Positions 48,643 to 58,501 are shown, numbered from the stretch's first letter. The stretch: 64,000 bases of DNA from G963665405 sp963665405 (GCA_963665405.2 CAXXUH010000004.1:620001-684000); one strand, 5' to 3'. Program-made: numbers and translations. The notes: generated by a model not told the origin, from the letters alone.

Positions 48643-50346
48643 ATGAAGAGGGCGTCCCGATCATTAATGGGCATCGCGGCTATTGTAATGCTCTTCGCAG
48701 CCTTTGGCTTGGCCTGTGGCGGAGAGAAGATCGTTGAGGTGGAAAGAACCCTTGTAGTGGAGAAGACGGTTGTGGTGGAAAAGGTGTTGATCGCCACGCC
48801 GACGGTTCCGCCCGTTGTCGGAGGACCGGTATTTGGCGGAACTCTGCGGATAGTTTCTCAGGCGAGCATTCCGACATTGGACTCGGTTCATAATTTCGCC
48901 ACAACTGCCATCGCAGTGGCGCAACACCTGTACGAAACTCTCTACGGCTGGGATAGTGATATTGTTCCGCGGCCGCGTATGGCGGATAGCTTTACGTTGA
49001 GCTCTGACGGCAGGACCTACACGTTCACTCTTAGGGATGGACTACTCTGGCACGACGGAAATCCCGTGGTCAGCGAGGATGTCACCACTTCCCTTGACCG
49101 GTGGTTGGGAGGTGCGAGCGCCGCGGCGGGCATGATGCGGGAGTTTGTCGCTGATGACACCTTCCGCATACTAGACGGCCGCAACTTCGAGCTCCGGCTG
49201 AAAGAGCCTTTTGGTGCGGTCATCGACGCTGTGGCTCCGGCCGAGTTTGCTCCGCTGATGATGCCTAAGAGGCTGTCCCTCACACCCGCAAGCGAAGCCG
49301 TGGAGGAGTGGATCGGATCGGGGCCCTACAAGTTCAAGTCCTGGAATCCGGGGGATCGGGTGATCCTGGAACGCTTCGAGGAGTATGTCCCGCGCGGCGA
49401 GACGGCGGACCACATGGTCGGTGCATCAGTCGCTTACCTGGACCAGCTCATATGGCTTGAAATCCCCGACGAGGAGACGAAGATCGCTGGCCTTGAGACC
49501 GGAGAATGGGACCTGGTAGATGGCGCGGGCCTGGACTTCTACGATCGTCTCTCACGAAACCGAGGCCTCACGATACCGGTGTATAAGCCGGGGCACAGGT
49601 CCAACGCTCCCCTCAACGGCTTTGTAGCGCCCTTCGGCAACGCAGAGTCGGAGGCGCCCCCGGGCGAGAGGTTCACCGATAGTGCCCTGAAGGCGCGGCT
49701 GGCCGCGCAGGCCGGAATCGACATTGAGGAGATTCAGTCAAGCCTCGGTCCGAACAATCTCTGGATTACCTGTCCGGCTATCCACTACTGTGGCACACCG
49801 CTAGAGACGGACTTTGGGTCAGAGCTCTACAACGAGAACGACAAGGCAAAAGCCAAGCGGCTCTTGGCCGAGTCGGATTACGACGGCGAGACCATCGTCC
49901 TGCTCAACCCAACCGACTACGCTACCATCACCCCAGTCGGCATCGTACTGAGGTCGGAGTTGGAGAAGATTGGCTTCGTAATCGAAATGCCGGCGTTGGA
50001 CTGGGCAACGATTGTACCCAAGTTCTCCACTGACGAATGGCAAGTGTTCGCCAGCTGGTCGGTCCACTCCTGCTGCGGCAACCCCGTCTCAGACGAGATG
50101 ACCGCTGGAGAAGGTCACGTCTACCCCAAAGTCCCGAAGATCGCAGAGCTAAGGTTGAAATGGGCCACGGAGACGGATCCCGAGGAGCGGATGCGCATCG
50201 TGGAGCAGATCCAGAAGCTTGCCTACGAAAACGTCGTGGCCCTGTATCTCGGCGTATTCTTCAGCACATATCCGCACACCTCGGCCTTGAAGAACTTCGA
50301 GGTGAAGGCCATCCCCTTCTACGCTAACACGTGGCTCGAGAACTGA
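48643..50346 (+). CDS. ABC transporter solute-binding lipoprotein (peptide/nickel family 5)
   Basis: The 567-residue protein starts at ATG 48643 with ggagg six bases upstream. A signal peptide ends in a lipobox (LFAAFGLACGG). A short coiled spacer (EVERTLVVEKTVVVEKVL) typical of surface-anchored proteins in Chloroflexota and relatives follows. The SBP_bac_5 fold has GGTLRIVSQASIPTLDSVHN, LYETLYGWDSDIVPRPRMAD, YTFTLRDGLLWHDGNPVVSE and GSGPYKFKSWNPGDR. It captures peptides or similar solutes for the permeases at 50833 and 51774. No ATPase genes are seen next to it. Confidence 0.92.
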   Translation: MKRASRSLMGIAAIVMLFAAFGLACGGEKIVEVERTLVVEKTVVVEKVLIATPTVPPVVGGPVFGGTLRIVSQASIPTLDSVHNFATTAIAVAQHLYETLYGWDSDIVPRPRMADSFTLSSDGRTYTFTLRDGLLWHDGNPVVSEDVTTSLDRWLGGASAAAGMMREFVADDTFRILDGRNFELRLKEPFGAVIDAVAPAEFAPLMMPKRLSLTPASEAVEEWIGSGPYKFKSWNPGDRVILERFEEYVPRGETADHMVGASVAYLDQLIWLEIPDEETKIAGLETGEWDLVDGAGLDFYDRLSRNRGLTIPVYKPGHRSNAPLNGFVAPFGNAESEAPPGERFTDSALKARLAAQAGIDIEEIQSSLGPNNLWITCPAIHYCGTPLETDFGSELYNENDKAKAKRLLAESDYDGETIVLLNPTDYATITPVGIVLRSELEKIGFVIEMPALDWATIVPKFSTDEWQVFASWSVHSCCGNPVSDEMTAGEGHVYPKVPKIAELRLKWATETDPEERMRIVEQIQKLAYENVVALYLGVFFSTYPHTSALKNFEVKAIPFYANTWLEN

Positions 50347-50391
50347 CGCCAATCCCCAGATGAGGCGCAAGGCCGTGTGACCCTAGTGGGT

Positions 50392-50422
50392 CTACCCCGT
50401 AAGCCCGACGCCTGCGGGGTAG
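50392..50422 (+). terminator. Hairpin after the solute-binding gene
   Basis: An 8-bp stem ctaccccg / cggggtag with a loop of about 15 nt lies 46 bp after the stop codon. It lacks a T run, so it may be a weak or factor-dependent terminator, or an mRNA stabiliser between the highly expressed binding protein and the permeases. Confidence 0.4.
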
Positions 50423-50832
50423 GCTCACGCCACTATCGCTTCGGAACTGCAACCCCATAAAAAGATGCTAGACGTAGTCGTTTCTAGTTGCAGAGATATG
50501 AGGTAGTGACCAGCCTGCCATCCAGTAGCGGGCCAGCGGAGTGTGGGTTGGTGCGCGCCTCAGGTCGCCCGGGAAGCGGGACAAGTCGTCGCCGCCGCTT
50601 GTGTGAGTCCCTCCCTGCCTGCAGAACCCAACCTGTGGCGCAGACCGGCACTCGTCGACTTAGCGAACAGACGGACTTGCGAGCGCAGGACGGAACGTGA
50701 ACGTTGGCGGCTAGCTGTCGACAAGGTGTGCCGGTCTTTAGGGCTCGGCCTGCAACTCCCCGGCAGAATGTGCGCCGCCAGGTCGGGATACGTCGGGGAG
50801 GGTCCCCGATATAGACGCACGGAAGGGTATCG
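50423..50832. other. Gap between solute-binding protein and permease genes
   Basis: I find no credible gene in these 410 bp. A run of short frames on both strands has poor composition. A ribosome site (ggaaggg, 50821-50827) for the GTG start of the permease lies at the end. The gap is unusually long for an ABC operon, which fits the general disruption of this region. Confidence 0.5.
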
Positions 50833-51774
50833 GTGCAGAAGTATATCCTACACCGGCTCGCGGCTTCGATCCCGGTATTGCTGGTCGTGGCGATTTTCAT
50901 ATTTGGTCTTCTTCACATAGCTGGCGGAGACCCAGCAGCAATTATCGCCGGGAAGGACGCAAAGCCGGGGCAGATCGAGGCGATAAGGGAAAACCTAGGA
51001 CTCGATAAACCCCTGTACCAGCAGCTGGGCATCTGGTTTCTAGACATACTCCAAGGCAACCTTGGAAAATCCATCAACTCCAAGATTTCTGTCATCACTC
51101 TGATCAGGAGCCGGGTCCTACCAACCATCTCCCTTACCATACTGGTGGAGTTGTTGACGATACCGGTAGCGGTATCGTTGGGCTCCATAGCCGCCTGGAA
51201 AGCCAACACGTGGATTGACCGAGGCGTCATGATCTTCGCCTCTATCGGGTTTGCAGTACCCATATTCTTCCTGGGATTCTTGATGATCTATGCGTTCGCG
51301 CTGAAGATTCCTCTATTCCCGGCGGCTGGGTACATACCTCCGAATGAAGACTTCTTGGCCTACTTACACCGCTTGGTGCTCCCTGCGACCGCTACTGCGG
51401 TCGTTTTCACGGCCTTCATTACGAGGATGACGCGCGCGACGGTGATTGAGGTCCTGGGCGAGGACTACATCCGGACGGCGAGGGCCAAGGGACTCACGGA
51501 AACGGGAGTGCTGGTCAAGCACGCTCTGAAAAATGCGGCCGCCCCCATCGTCACGGTGATTGGCTGGGGATTCGCGGAGCTACTAGGCGGAATCATAGTT
51601 GCCGAGCAGGTATTTGCCGTACCTGGAATGGGCCGCCTAATCGTCGATGCCATCGTACGCAGAGACTACCCGGTGATCCAGGGCACGATGCTCGTGGTCT
51701 CAGTAATTCAGGTGCTCGTAAACCTGCTTGTGGATATCTCCTACTCCTTTTTCGATCCGAGGATCAGGTACTAG
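50833..51774 (+). CDS. ABC transporter permease (DppB/OppB type)
   Basis: The 313-residue inner-membrane permease starts at GTG 50833 (MQKYILHRLAASIPVLLVVA). It has six membrane helices, the N-terminal LGLDKPLYQQLGIWF loop, and the EAA motif for ATPase contact (DYIRTARAKGLTETGVLVKH). It ends in FDPRIRY like other DppB proteins. It pairs with the DppC-like gene that begins exactly at its stop (51774). Together with the lipoprotein at 48643 it imports peptide-like solutes, if ATPase subunits are supplied from elsewhere. Confidence 0.93.
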   Translation: MQKYILHRLAASIPVLLVVAIFIFGLLHIAGGDPAAIIAGKDAKPGQIEAIRENLGLDKPLYQQLGIWFLDILQGNLGKSINSKISVITLIRSRVLPTISLTILVELLTIPVAVSLGSIAAWKANTWIDRGVMIFASIGFAVPIFFLGFLMIYAFALKIPLFPAAGYIPPNEDFLAYLHRLVLPATATAVVFTAFITRMTRATVIEVLGEDYIRTARAKGLTETGVLVKHALKNAAAPIVTVIGWGFAELLGGIIVAEQVFAVPGMGRLIVDAIVRRDYPVIQGTMLVVSVIQVLVNLLVDISYSFFDPRIRY

Positions 51775-52550
51775 TGGACCAGGGGCGAACCGGGCCGAGC
51801 CAACCCATTGGCGAAGGGTATCGAGAGATTGCGGTACTGTCTCTAAAGGCCCCCGAAGGTAGGGCAAAAGCCCTTGCTAGGCGGATAGCACGTAGGCACC
51901 CCACCATGATCGTGGCCATGGGGGTCCTTATGCTAATGATCCTGATAGCGATATTCGCGCCCTTCCTATTCACTGATGATCCGTCGGCGGTCCACGCGAA
52001 GATTCGGCTCCAGCCACCGGACTTAGAGCACTGGTTTGGCACAGATTTCGTAGGACGTGATGTCTGGTCGCGGACCCTCTTTGGCGCGCGAATCTCCCTT
52101 ATAGTCGGCGCTGCGGTGGGCCTAATCTCGGCCGTCTCGGCCTCTATCATCGGCCTCTTTGCAGGCTACTTTCGGGCGTTCGACATGGTCGTCATGAGGG
52201 TCATGGATGGTATCATGTCCATCCCGGGCATTTTGCTGGCTATAGCTCTGGTATCGATAGCTGGGGGAAGCGTGCTCAATGTCGTATTAGCCCTGTCCGT
52301 CGTGGAAGCGCCGCGCGCAGTGCGGGTGGTCCGATCGATCGTGTTGAGCTTGCGCGAGCAGGAATATGTGGAAGCGGCTAGGGCTATCGGAGCTCGAACG
52401 CCCCGCATCCTCCTTCTGCACGTATTCCCGGGGACTATCGCCTCCCTGACGGTGCTGGCGACCATCATCGGTGCCGGCGCAATTCTGGCGGAGGCTACAT
52501 TGGGTTTCCTAGGCGCCGGGACGCCTCCGGAGTGCCCTTTCGGCAAGTAA
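51774..52550 (+). pseudogene. ABC transporter permease (DppC/OppC type), C-terminally truncated
   Basis: The start overlaps the upstream permease stop by one base (GTG/TAG). The 258 residues include the N-terminal OppC segment (RRHPTMIVAMGVLMLMILIA), the GTDFVGRDVWSRTLFGARIS motif and the EAA loop (EYVEAARAIGARTPRILLLH). The protein stops after LAEATLGFLGAGTPPECPFG, whereas family members continue for about 60 more residues with two last membrane helices and end in DPRLR. The following DNA has no such sequence, so the 3' end and probably the ATPase genes were deleted. Confidence 0.8.
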
Positions 52551-52778
52551 GAAGACTGGCCCAGGGGGTGGGTATCACCCGCCCAGGTACGGGTTCAGGA
52601 GGGATGATCACTCCGACCTTGGGCCAACTTGACCCTTCGGCTGTGAAGTGGCAAGTATCCCAGCATGCCGTGCCGCGTTACCCGGCGGTCGATCTGGAGG
52701 TAGCGCCTAACTACCAACCTGGACACGACTTGCATCTGCGTTCGGCCCACCGACTAGGCTCCGTAGCTCCCGCGAAGA

Positions 52779-52946
52779 CTAGACCGGGAACGTGTACGCG
52801 ACGTCCATCCGCCTAAAGTTGTTGGACCCGCGGGGAGGCATGGAGCGCGTGCCGCGATAGAGGGGCGAGAGACCCTGAAAGGGACCGTGGGGCTCGGGGG
52901 CGTCGCCCAGGTATCTTCCGCTCCGGTAGTAGTAGAATCCCTCCAT
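52779..52946 (-). CDS. Small open frame, possibly a gene 3' remnant
   Basis: This codes 55 residues (MEGFYYYRSGRYLGDAPEPH, then SPLYRGTRSMPPRGSNNFRR and MDVAYTFPV). The composition looks like a protein C-terminus rather than random sequence, but I do not recognise it. No upstream part is present. The rest of the 540-bp gap between the truncated permease and the FAD oxidoreductase holds nothing that I can identify. Confidence 0.3.
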   Translation of the reverse strand: MEGFYYYRSGRYLGDAPEPHGPFQGLSPLYRGTRSMPPRGSNNFRRMDVAYTFPV

Positions 52947-53087
52947 GATTGATCCGAAAGTTCGCTGGCATTTTCGATGCACTCAAATCCGGTGACATAT
53001 GCCATACTGGCGGGCTCTCGCGTATATGCACGAGCCGGTATTCTTACCGGCTGGCAGAGGATACGACTTCAAGGCTAGTGAGGGCTG

Positions 53088-55541
53088 ATGCAGGACCAGG
53101 CGAGAGTAGTAATAGTAGGCGCCGGCATCGTCGGCTGTAGTGTGGCCTATCACTTGGCCCAGTTGGGCTGGCGCGAGATCGTCGTGCTGGAGCAAGGACC
53201 CCTGTTCGCAACGGGCGGGTCGACTTCTCACGCGCCGGGCATGGTGTTCCAGGTAAATTTCTCCAAGGTGATGTCGGAGTTCGCCAAATACACAGGCGAG
53301 TTGTATTCGAGCCTCGAGCTAAATCAGGCGCCGTGCTACCACAGAGTCGGGGGTCTGGAGGTAGCCTGGACCAAGGAACGGTGGGAAGACCTCAAGCGCA
53401 AGACCGCTGCGGGTAGGCTGTGGGGCCTCGACGTCGATCTACTGGGGCGACACCAGGCCAAGGACATGGTCCCCCTGCTGTCAGACAAGATTCACGGGGC
53501 GATGTACTCAGCGGGCGATGGGGTGGCGATGCAGATCTGGGCTGCAGAGGCGATGGCGAACATTGCGAAGGAACGAGGCGCAACCTTCTACGCTGAGGCC
53601 AAGGTGACTGACATCGAAGTGGCAGGCGGGAGAGTCACAGCGGTCATGAGCACGAAGGGCAGGATCCGGACCGACATGGTCGTGTTGGCAGCTGGAATAT
53701 GGGGACCAGTGATCGGCCGCATGGCGGGAGTGCCAGTGCCCTTACAGCCGATGCGACATCAGTACGCTCACACGGAGCCGATCGCCGAGCTATCCGGGGT
53801 GACCGAGGAATTCCGAGACCCTATCCTGAGACATCAGGACGCGTCAATATACCTGCGGCAGCGAGAGGACCAATACGTAATCGGCTCTTACAGGCACGAG
53901 CCGTTGCTTGTCGAGGCGCAGGACATCCTGGACTGGAATGAAGCGCCGGTGATGCCGTCGATGATGGAGTGGGAGGATAATATCTTTCTCCCCGGTCTCA
54001 AAGCCGCGGGGGAGGTAATACCGTCTCTGCGTGGGGTGGAGTTAGGACGGAAGGTCAACGGCATGTTCTCGTTCACGCCGGACGGCATGCCGCTACTGGG
54101 CGAGTCGCCGCAGGTCCGGGGATTTTGGCTGGCCGAGGCCGTGTGGATCACCCACGCCGGCGGCGTTGGAAAGTCTGTGGCCGAATGGATGGTGGATGGA
54201 TCGCCAAGCTCAGACCTTCGCGAATGCGATATCAGCCGCTTCCATCCCCACGCCCAAAGCCGGTCGTATGTAAGAGTCCGCGCTGCACAGCAGTACAGGG
54301 AGGTGTATGACATCGTCCACCCCCTGCAGCAGATGGAACATCCACGCGACATACGGCTCAGCCCGTTCTACTCTCGGCAAAGAGAGCTGAGGGCGATCTT
54401 TTTCGAGAGCGCCGGCTGGGAGCGACCGCAGTGGTACGAAGCCAATGAGGGATTGCTTGAGGGATTTACCGAAAGCCCCGTGATGCGCTCAGGCTGGGAG
54501 GCGCGACAATGGTCGCCCATTATCGTCGCAGAGCACCGCGCGACGCGTGACCGTGTGGGTATGTTCGACTTGACGCCCTTCGCCAAACTGGAGGTATCGG
54601 GTCCGGGGGCCCTCCCGTTCTTGCAGTATGTCACCGCCAACCAGATGGACCAGCCCTCCGGGAAGGTGACGTACACCTCCATGTTGAACAGGCAAGGACG
54701 CATCAAGTGCGACCTCACGGTCACACGACTGGAAGCCGATCGCTTTCTGGTCATCACGGGCGGGATTTTCGGGGTTCACGACTTGGCCTGGCTTCGCAGT
54801 CACCTTCCAGGCGACGGTTCCGTCAGCATCTCCGACCTCACGTCTAGCCGTTGCTGCATTGGATTATGGGGGCCAGAGGCCCGCAAAGTGATGCGCGCCG
54901 TAAGTGAGAACGACTTCTCCGGCGACGCGTTCCCCTATCTGACTGGTAGGAACGTCACCATCGGCGACGTACCGGCTCTCGCGCTGCGCATATCGTACGT
55001 AGGTGAGCTTGGCTGGGAAGTCTATGCGCAAACTGAATTTGGCCTCAAGCTGTGGGATACGCTCTGGGAGGCTGGCCGATCGCACGGCTTGGTGGCGGTC
55101 GGCGGCGGCGCCTTTGACTCGCTGCGCCTGGAGAAAGGCTATCGCCTGTGGGGGCCCGACATTAACACGGACTACAACCCGTATGAGGCCGGGATCGGTT
55201 TCGCCGTTCGACTGAACAAGGACGACTTCTTGGGCAGGGAGGCGTTGAAGCAAACTCGGGTACAGGGCCTTAAGCGCAAGCTATGCTGCATGACGCTGGA
55301 CGATCCTGCGGCAGTGGTGATGGGCAAGGAGCCGCTGCTTGATGGCGACCATGTCCTTGGCTATGTCACCAGTGCCAACTACGGCGACACTGTGGGCGAG
55401 AGTCTCGCCTACGGCTACTTGCCCATTGAATATTCGGTTGAAGGAACAAAGGTCCAGGTGATGTACTTCGGCGAACGCTACGGTGCTACGGTCACCAACG
55501 AGCCCCGCTACGACCCGTCCAATGCGAAGCTAAGGGCATAG
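53088..55541 (+). CDS. FAD-dependent oxidoreductase-GcvT fusion (dimethylglycine/sarcosine dehydrogenase family)
   Basis: The 817-residue protein has an N-terminal FAD-binding DAO domain (VVIVGAGIVGCSVAYHL near residue 7; GSTSHAPGMVFQVN; YVIGSYRHEP; GMPLLGESPQVRGFWLAEA) and, from about residue 430, a folate-binding GcvT/aminomethyltransferase domain. In that domain VGMFDLTPFAKLEVSGPGAL, ISYVGELGWEVYA and GAFDSLRLEKGYRLWG are typical. The family demethylates N-methyl glycine derivatives and hands the carbon to THF. The substrate is likely a methylated amino acid, but this is not proven. It lies downstream of peptide-type transporter genes and directly upstream of an MFS transporter remnant, hinting at a catabolic locus for imported methylated compounds. 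Confidence 0.92.
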   Translation: MQDQARVVIVGAGIVGCSVAYHLAQLGWREIVVLEQGPLFATGGSTSHAPGMVFQVNFSKVMSEFAKYTGELYSSLELNQAPCYHRVGGLEVAWTKERWEDLKRKTAAGRLWGLDVDLLGRHQAKDMVPLLSDKIHGAMYSAGDGVAMQIWAAEAMANIAKERGATFYAEAKVTDIEVAGGRVTAVMSTKGRIRTDMVVLAAGIWGPVIGRMAGVPVPLQPMRHQYAHTEPIAELSGVTEEFRDPILRHQDASIYLRQREDQYVIGSYRHEPLLVEAQDILDWNEAPVMPSMMEWEDNIFLPGLKAAGEVIPSLRGVELGRKVNGMFSFTPDGMPLLGESPQVRGFWLAEAVWITHAGGVGKSVAEWMVDGSPSSDLRECDISRFHPHAQSRSYVRVRAAQQYREVYDIVHPLQQMEHPRDIRLSPFYSRQRELRAIFFESAGWERPQWYEANEGLLEGFTESPVMRSGWEARQWSPIIVAEHRATRDRVGMFDLTPFAKLEVSGPGALPFLQYVTANQMDQPSGKVTYTSMLNRQGRIKCDLTVTRLEADRFLVITGGIFGVHDLAWLRSHLPGDGSVSISDLTSSRCCIGLWGPEARKVMRAVSENDFSGDAFPYLTGRNVTIGDVPALALRISYVGELGWEVYAQTEFGLKLWDTLWEAGRSHGLVAVGGGAFDSLRLEKGYRLWGPDINTDYNPYEAGIGFAVRLNKDDFLGREALKQTRVQGLKRKLCCMTLDDPAAVVMGKEPLLDGDHVLGYVTSANYGDTVGESLAYGYLPIEYSVEGTKVQVMYFGERYGATVTNEPRYDPSNAKLRA

Positions 55542-55542
55542 T

Positions 55543-56589
55543 GGTGGCAGCGCAGGAGGGGCCGGCTTCCTGGCTGACTGGTTCAGCAACCGTCTGCTGT
55601 TCGCCGCCTTCGCACTATTGTCTGCCGCCGGCTCGTTCATGGTCTATCTGTCGCACAGCGAGATCATGCTGGCTGCATCTCTGTTTGTGCTGGGTGTGGG
55701 CATGGGCATCTACCACCCCGTCGGCCTGTCGTCCATCAGCCGCAACATCCGACGGCGAACGGAGGCCCTGGGAATCCACGAGGCGGCGGGCGCCGTCGGC
55801 CTGAGCGTCTTTCCGGTGATCCTGGTCAGCGTGGGTGTGGCAGCAGGATGGCAGTCCTCGTTCCTGCTGGCGGGTGTCGTGTCACTGGCGCTGCTGCCCC
55901 TTCTTCCTCTGGTCCCAAGCGAGTTCGACGTGCCGCGTCCATTGCCGGTGGAAGGGAGGAAACGGCAACCGCGTTTGACAGAGCTATTCCGTCAAAGGCC
56001 GGTCGTCCTTCTGTACGCTGCCGCCGTGCTCCTGCAAGCACCCCAGAACGGATTCATGACCTTTCTTCCCACTGCGATCGCGGTGATCGGAGGATTGGGG
56101 GAAGGCCAGGTTCTGGGCATCTCCGCGACCGGTCTGTTCATCAGCCTGGCGATACTGGTAGGGGCCGGAGGCAGCTTCCTAGGCGGACGGCTCGGTGAGC
56201 TGTTCGCTCCCGAGCGTGTCCTGAGCGTGATGATGCTGGTGCCCATACCTCTTCTGGTGCTACTTGGCGTGGTCGAGGGCAAGGCTCTGCTGGTTCTGGC
56301 TCCGCTGGTGAACATACCGTTCAACGCCACCGCCCCCATTCTCAACTCCCTGATCGGCAAGTATCTGCCCGTCGCGATGCACGGCCGAGGGTTCGCAGCC
56401 CTCTATGGACTAGGGCCCCTTGTGGGGTCTCTTGTCGCCCTTCTGGCTGGGGCGGTGGCTCAGACTTACGGCTTGAACTGGGTCTTCCCGGTGATGGCCG
56501 TCTTCTTGCTTGTCGCTTTCCCGCTGCCGTACCTGATACTGGCTTCTGTACAGGGGGTGGCCGAAGCCGCCGAGGGCGAGGGCCGGTGA
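55543..56589 (+). pseudogene. MFS transporter lacking its N-terminal helices
   Basis: From 55543, straight after the stop of the FAD gene, the frame reads GGSAGGAGFLADWFSNRLLF, the loop after MFS helix 2, although no start codon precedes it. The first usable start is TTG 55618. Ten or so further helices follow with the pattern LFVLGVGMGIYHPVGLSSIS, LGIHEAAGAVGLSVFPVILV and AVLLQAPQNGFMTFLPTAIA. The missing first 40-60 residues show that a deletion removed the natural 5' end. The product is unlikely to transport. Confidence 0.8.
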
Positions 56590-56945
56590 GCGGAGAGCTC
56601 TGGCTGCCTGAGAGATCGAGCGGCAATGGTAGCCGTTTGGAGCATCTGCAGAGCCTGACACCGGGATAGACGGCCTTCTAATGACCGAGCTAACTCTGCC
56701 TCCTATGGACCCGAGGTTCCCCTGCCCGGTCGGTCAGCCATCGCGGCCTCAGCCAGAGTTAGGCCAGGCCGAGTGGCGAGACGGAATTCGCCGACCGTAA
56801 TCGGGACAGGAAGTAGGCAGGGCCACTGGATCGGCGCGAGCCCCGGGGGCTAGCCCCGCGACGCGCTAATCGCCCTGACCGTTTGAGATATCCGCGCCTA
56901 AACATGGAATCTGCTTCACGAACAGGTTCACGGGGGATGTAGAAG
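56590..56945. other. Gene-free stretch
   Basis: No gene or repeat is recognised between the MFS remnant and the protease pseudogene. A weak purine-rich site (gggggatgtagaag) precedes ATG 56946. Confidence 0.5.
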
Positions 56946-58050
56946 ATGATTTGGAGTAGCAGCCGGTTGGCGCGTGGGACTCGACCAGCGGCCGCTCTGA
57001 TTGCCGTTGCGCTAATGGCGGCCATCGCGTCCCCAGCTCACGCGATCGTCATTCGCCACGATGTGGATGATGCGGAGTATGTACAGGACGACGGTGCCTA
57101 TCCGGCGGTGTTCGAGTTCTTCGACCGGCGTGGGGGGTGTCGCGACGCTCGTCGGCCCCCAATGGGCGCTGACCGTGGGGCACGTCGGCCAGGAAGTTCG
57201 CCCTGGGCATCAGGTGACCATTGCCGGCCGATCGTACACCGTCGAGAGGGTCATCCTCCACCCGGAATGGGAGACGAAGATGCTTGAGATGGCCCTGCTG
57301 GAGCTGGACAGGCCAGTTCACGGAGTCGAACCCATCCCGCCCTACGAGAAAGAGGACGAACTGGGCCAGATCGTAATTTTCGTCGGCCGCGGGGATACTG
57401 GAACCGGCCTGACCGGACCGATTTCCCAAGATCACAAACTACGGGCGGCCACGAATCGGGTCGAGAGGGTTGAGGGGGATATGCTCGTGTTCCGCTTTGA
57501 CGCACCGGAGGACGAGCATGTGACACCCCTTGAGGGAGTAAGTGGGACCAGGGGACAGTGGTGGTCCGGCGTTGATCGAGACCAGCGATGGTCTCCGGGT
57601 TACGGGTCTCAGCGTTGCTTCAAGCGGTCGCCCTAAAGGTAGGTACGGTACTTTGGAATTCTACACTCGCGTCTCCCCGGAGTTGACCTGGATCCGGGAC
57701 ATCACATTGCCCGCTAGCCCGGTCGAGCCCATCGCATCGCCGCCATCCGTGTCTCCCGGCGAGGTAGAGGTCATCGTAAGACCAAGTGCAGAGCCCTCAG
57801 GCGACGTTGGCCCGGTAGTGTCACCGAGGTTGGTGACCGCCAGCGAGATAGAGCCCATCGTGACGCCGATATCCGCACCTGCCGGCAAGGTTGAGTCGGA
57901 AGCAACTTCCGCCCCTGGGGCAGCCGCCTTAACGGCTTTTGCCATCGTGGGCGGCCTGGCGCTGACTCTCTTCGCCTGGTGGTATCGTCGTCGGCAACCC
58001 TCCAAATCGGCCCCGGGCATTCCCAGGGGCCTTCGCTTTCTAGTCTATGA
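56946..58050 (+). pseudogene. Trypsin-like serine protease with C-terminal membrane anchor, two frameshifts
   Basis: Three frames join to one exported protein. A signal peptide (ALIAVALMAAIASPAHA) and IVIRHDVDDAEYVQDDGAYP come first. After a shift in a G run near 57130 the chain continues VATLVGPQWALTVGHVGQEV (the active-site His region) and KMLEMALLELDRPVHG, where family members have Asp in DIAL but Glu stands here. A second shift near 57548 (agtgggacc) leads to GPGDSGGPALIETSDG with the catalytic Ser, a Pro/Ser-rich stalk, and a C-terminal membrane helix ending WWYRRRQPSK. Both shifts are at G runs, so they may be assembly errors. The altered Asp and His context suggests a decaying or non-catalytic enzyme. 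The open frame runs on to 58204 over the tRNA remnant. Confidence 0.75.
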
Positions 58051-58052
58051 AG

Positions 58053-58097
58053 AGAGCCAACGGTCGGATTCGAACCAACGGCCTGCTGTTTACGAAT
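58053..58097 (-). tRNA. 3' half of a tRNA-Thr (CGU), attachment-site-like remnant
   Basis: The minus strand reads attcgtaaacagcaggccgt, then tggttcgaatccgaccgttg and gctc. It holds the 3' part of the anticodon loop (TTCGTAA, anticodon CGT), the 3' strand of the anticodon stem (acagc), the T arm (gttgg TTCGAAT ccgac) and the acceptor 3' strand (cgttggctc). The D arm and the 5' acceptor strand are missing upstream. Such 3' tRNA halves are left by integrases that recombine in tRNA genes. An integrase pseudogene lies 1.6 kb away at 59665. Confidence 0.7.
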
Positions 58098-58411
58098 CGC
58101 ATGCCTGTCGTGTCAATCTGTGCGTCAGATACGAACCAGTATGGCCGTTCGGCTGCCGGAACCCAACCATCGTACGCGGGGTTCCGTGTTGTACCGAGCC
58201 GTGACAGCCTGTGCGTTAGCAGGCGGTTAGCAGAACTGTTAAGAGGCCGTCCTCTTCCTGGACCCTGGATCGGTCGCCCGTCCCGACCCTAGCGGTGTCG
58301 GTGCGGGCCGTTGTTGCCGTCGTTAGCTCCAAGCCCGATCACCCTCGAGACCCCGTCCCTATGACGCCAGCTCCCTCTTTTTGCCGCGGTCCGTAGGCCA
58401 GCCACCCATCC

Positions 58412-58501
58412 ACCCTTGGCAACGGCCGCTACACGGTCGAAAAACTCCTCGGAGAGGGCGGCAAGAAAACATACAACCCGGTCGTCGCTGCCCCCCCTTG
58501 A
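58412..58501 (+). pseudogene. Serine/threonine kinase N-lobe fragment
   Basis: Thirty codons read TLGNGRYTVEKLLGEGGKKT, then YNPVVAAPP and a stop. The sequence up to GEGGKK is the start of a protein kinase domain (first strand and glycine-rich loop). The rest of the kinase is absent. The fragment lies in the otherwise gene-free 58.2-58.55 kb gap and is a deletion scar. Confidence 0.5.

Noticed and set aside
57542..58204. Separate gene with a PGDSGGP motif
   Set aside because: It continues the trypsin-like protein in a shifted frame and has no start or ribosome site of its own.
58047..58292. Short plus-strand open frame starting MKRANGRIRTNGLLFTNRMP
   Set aside because: It is the antisense reading of the tRNA-Thr fragment, a usual false gene.
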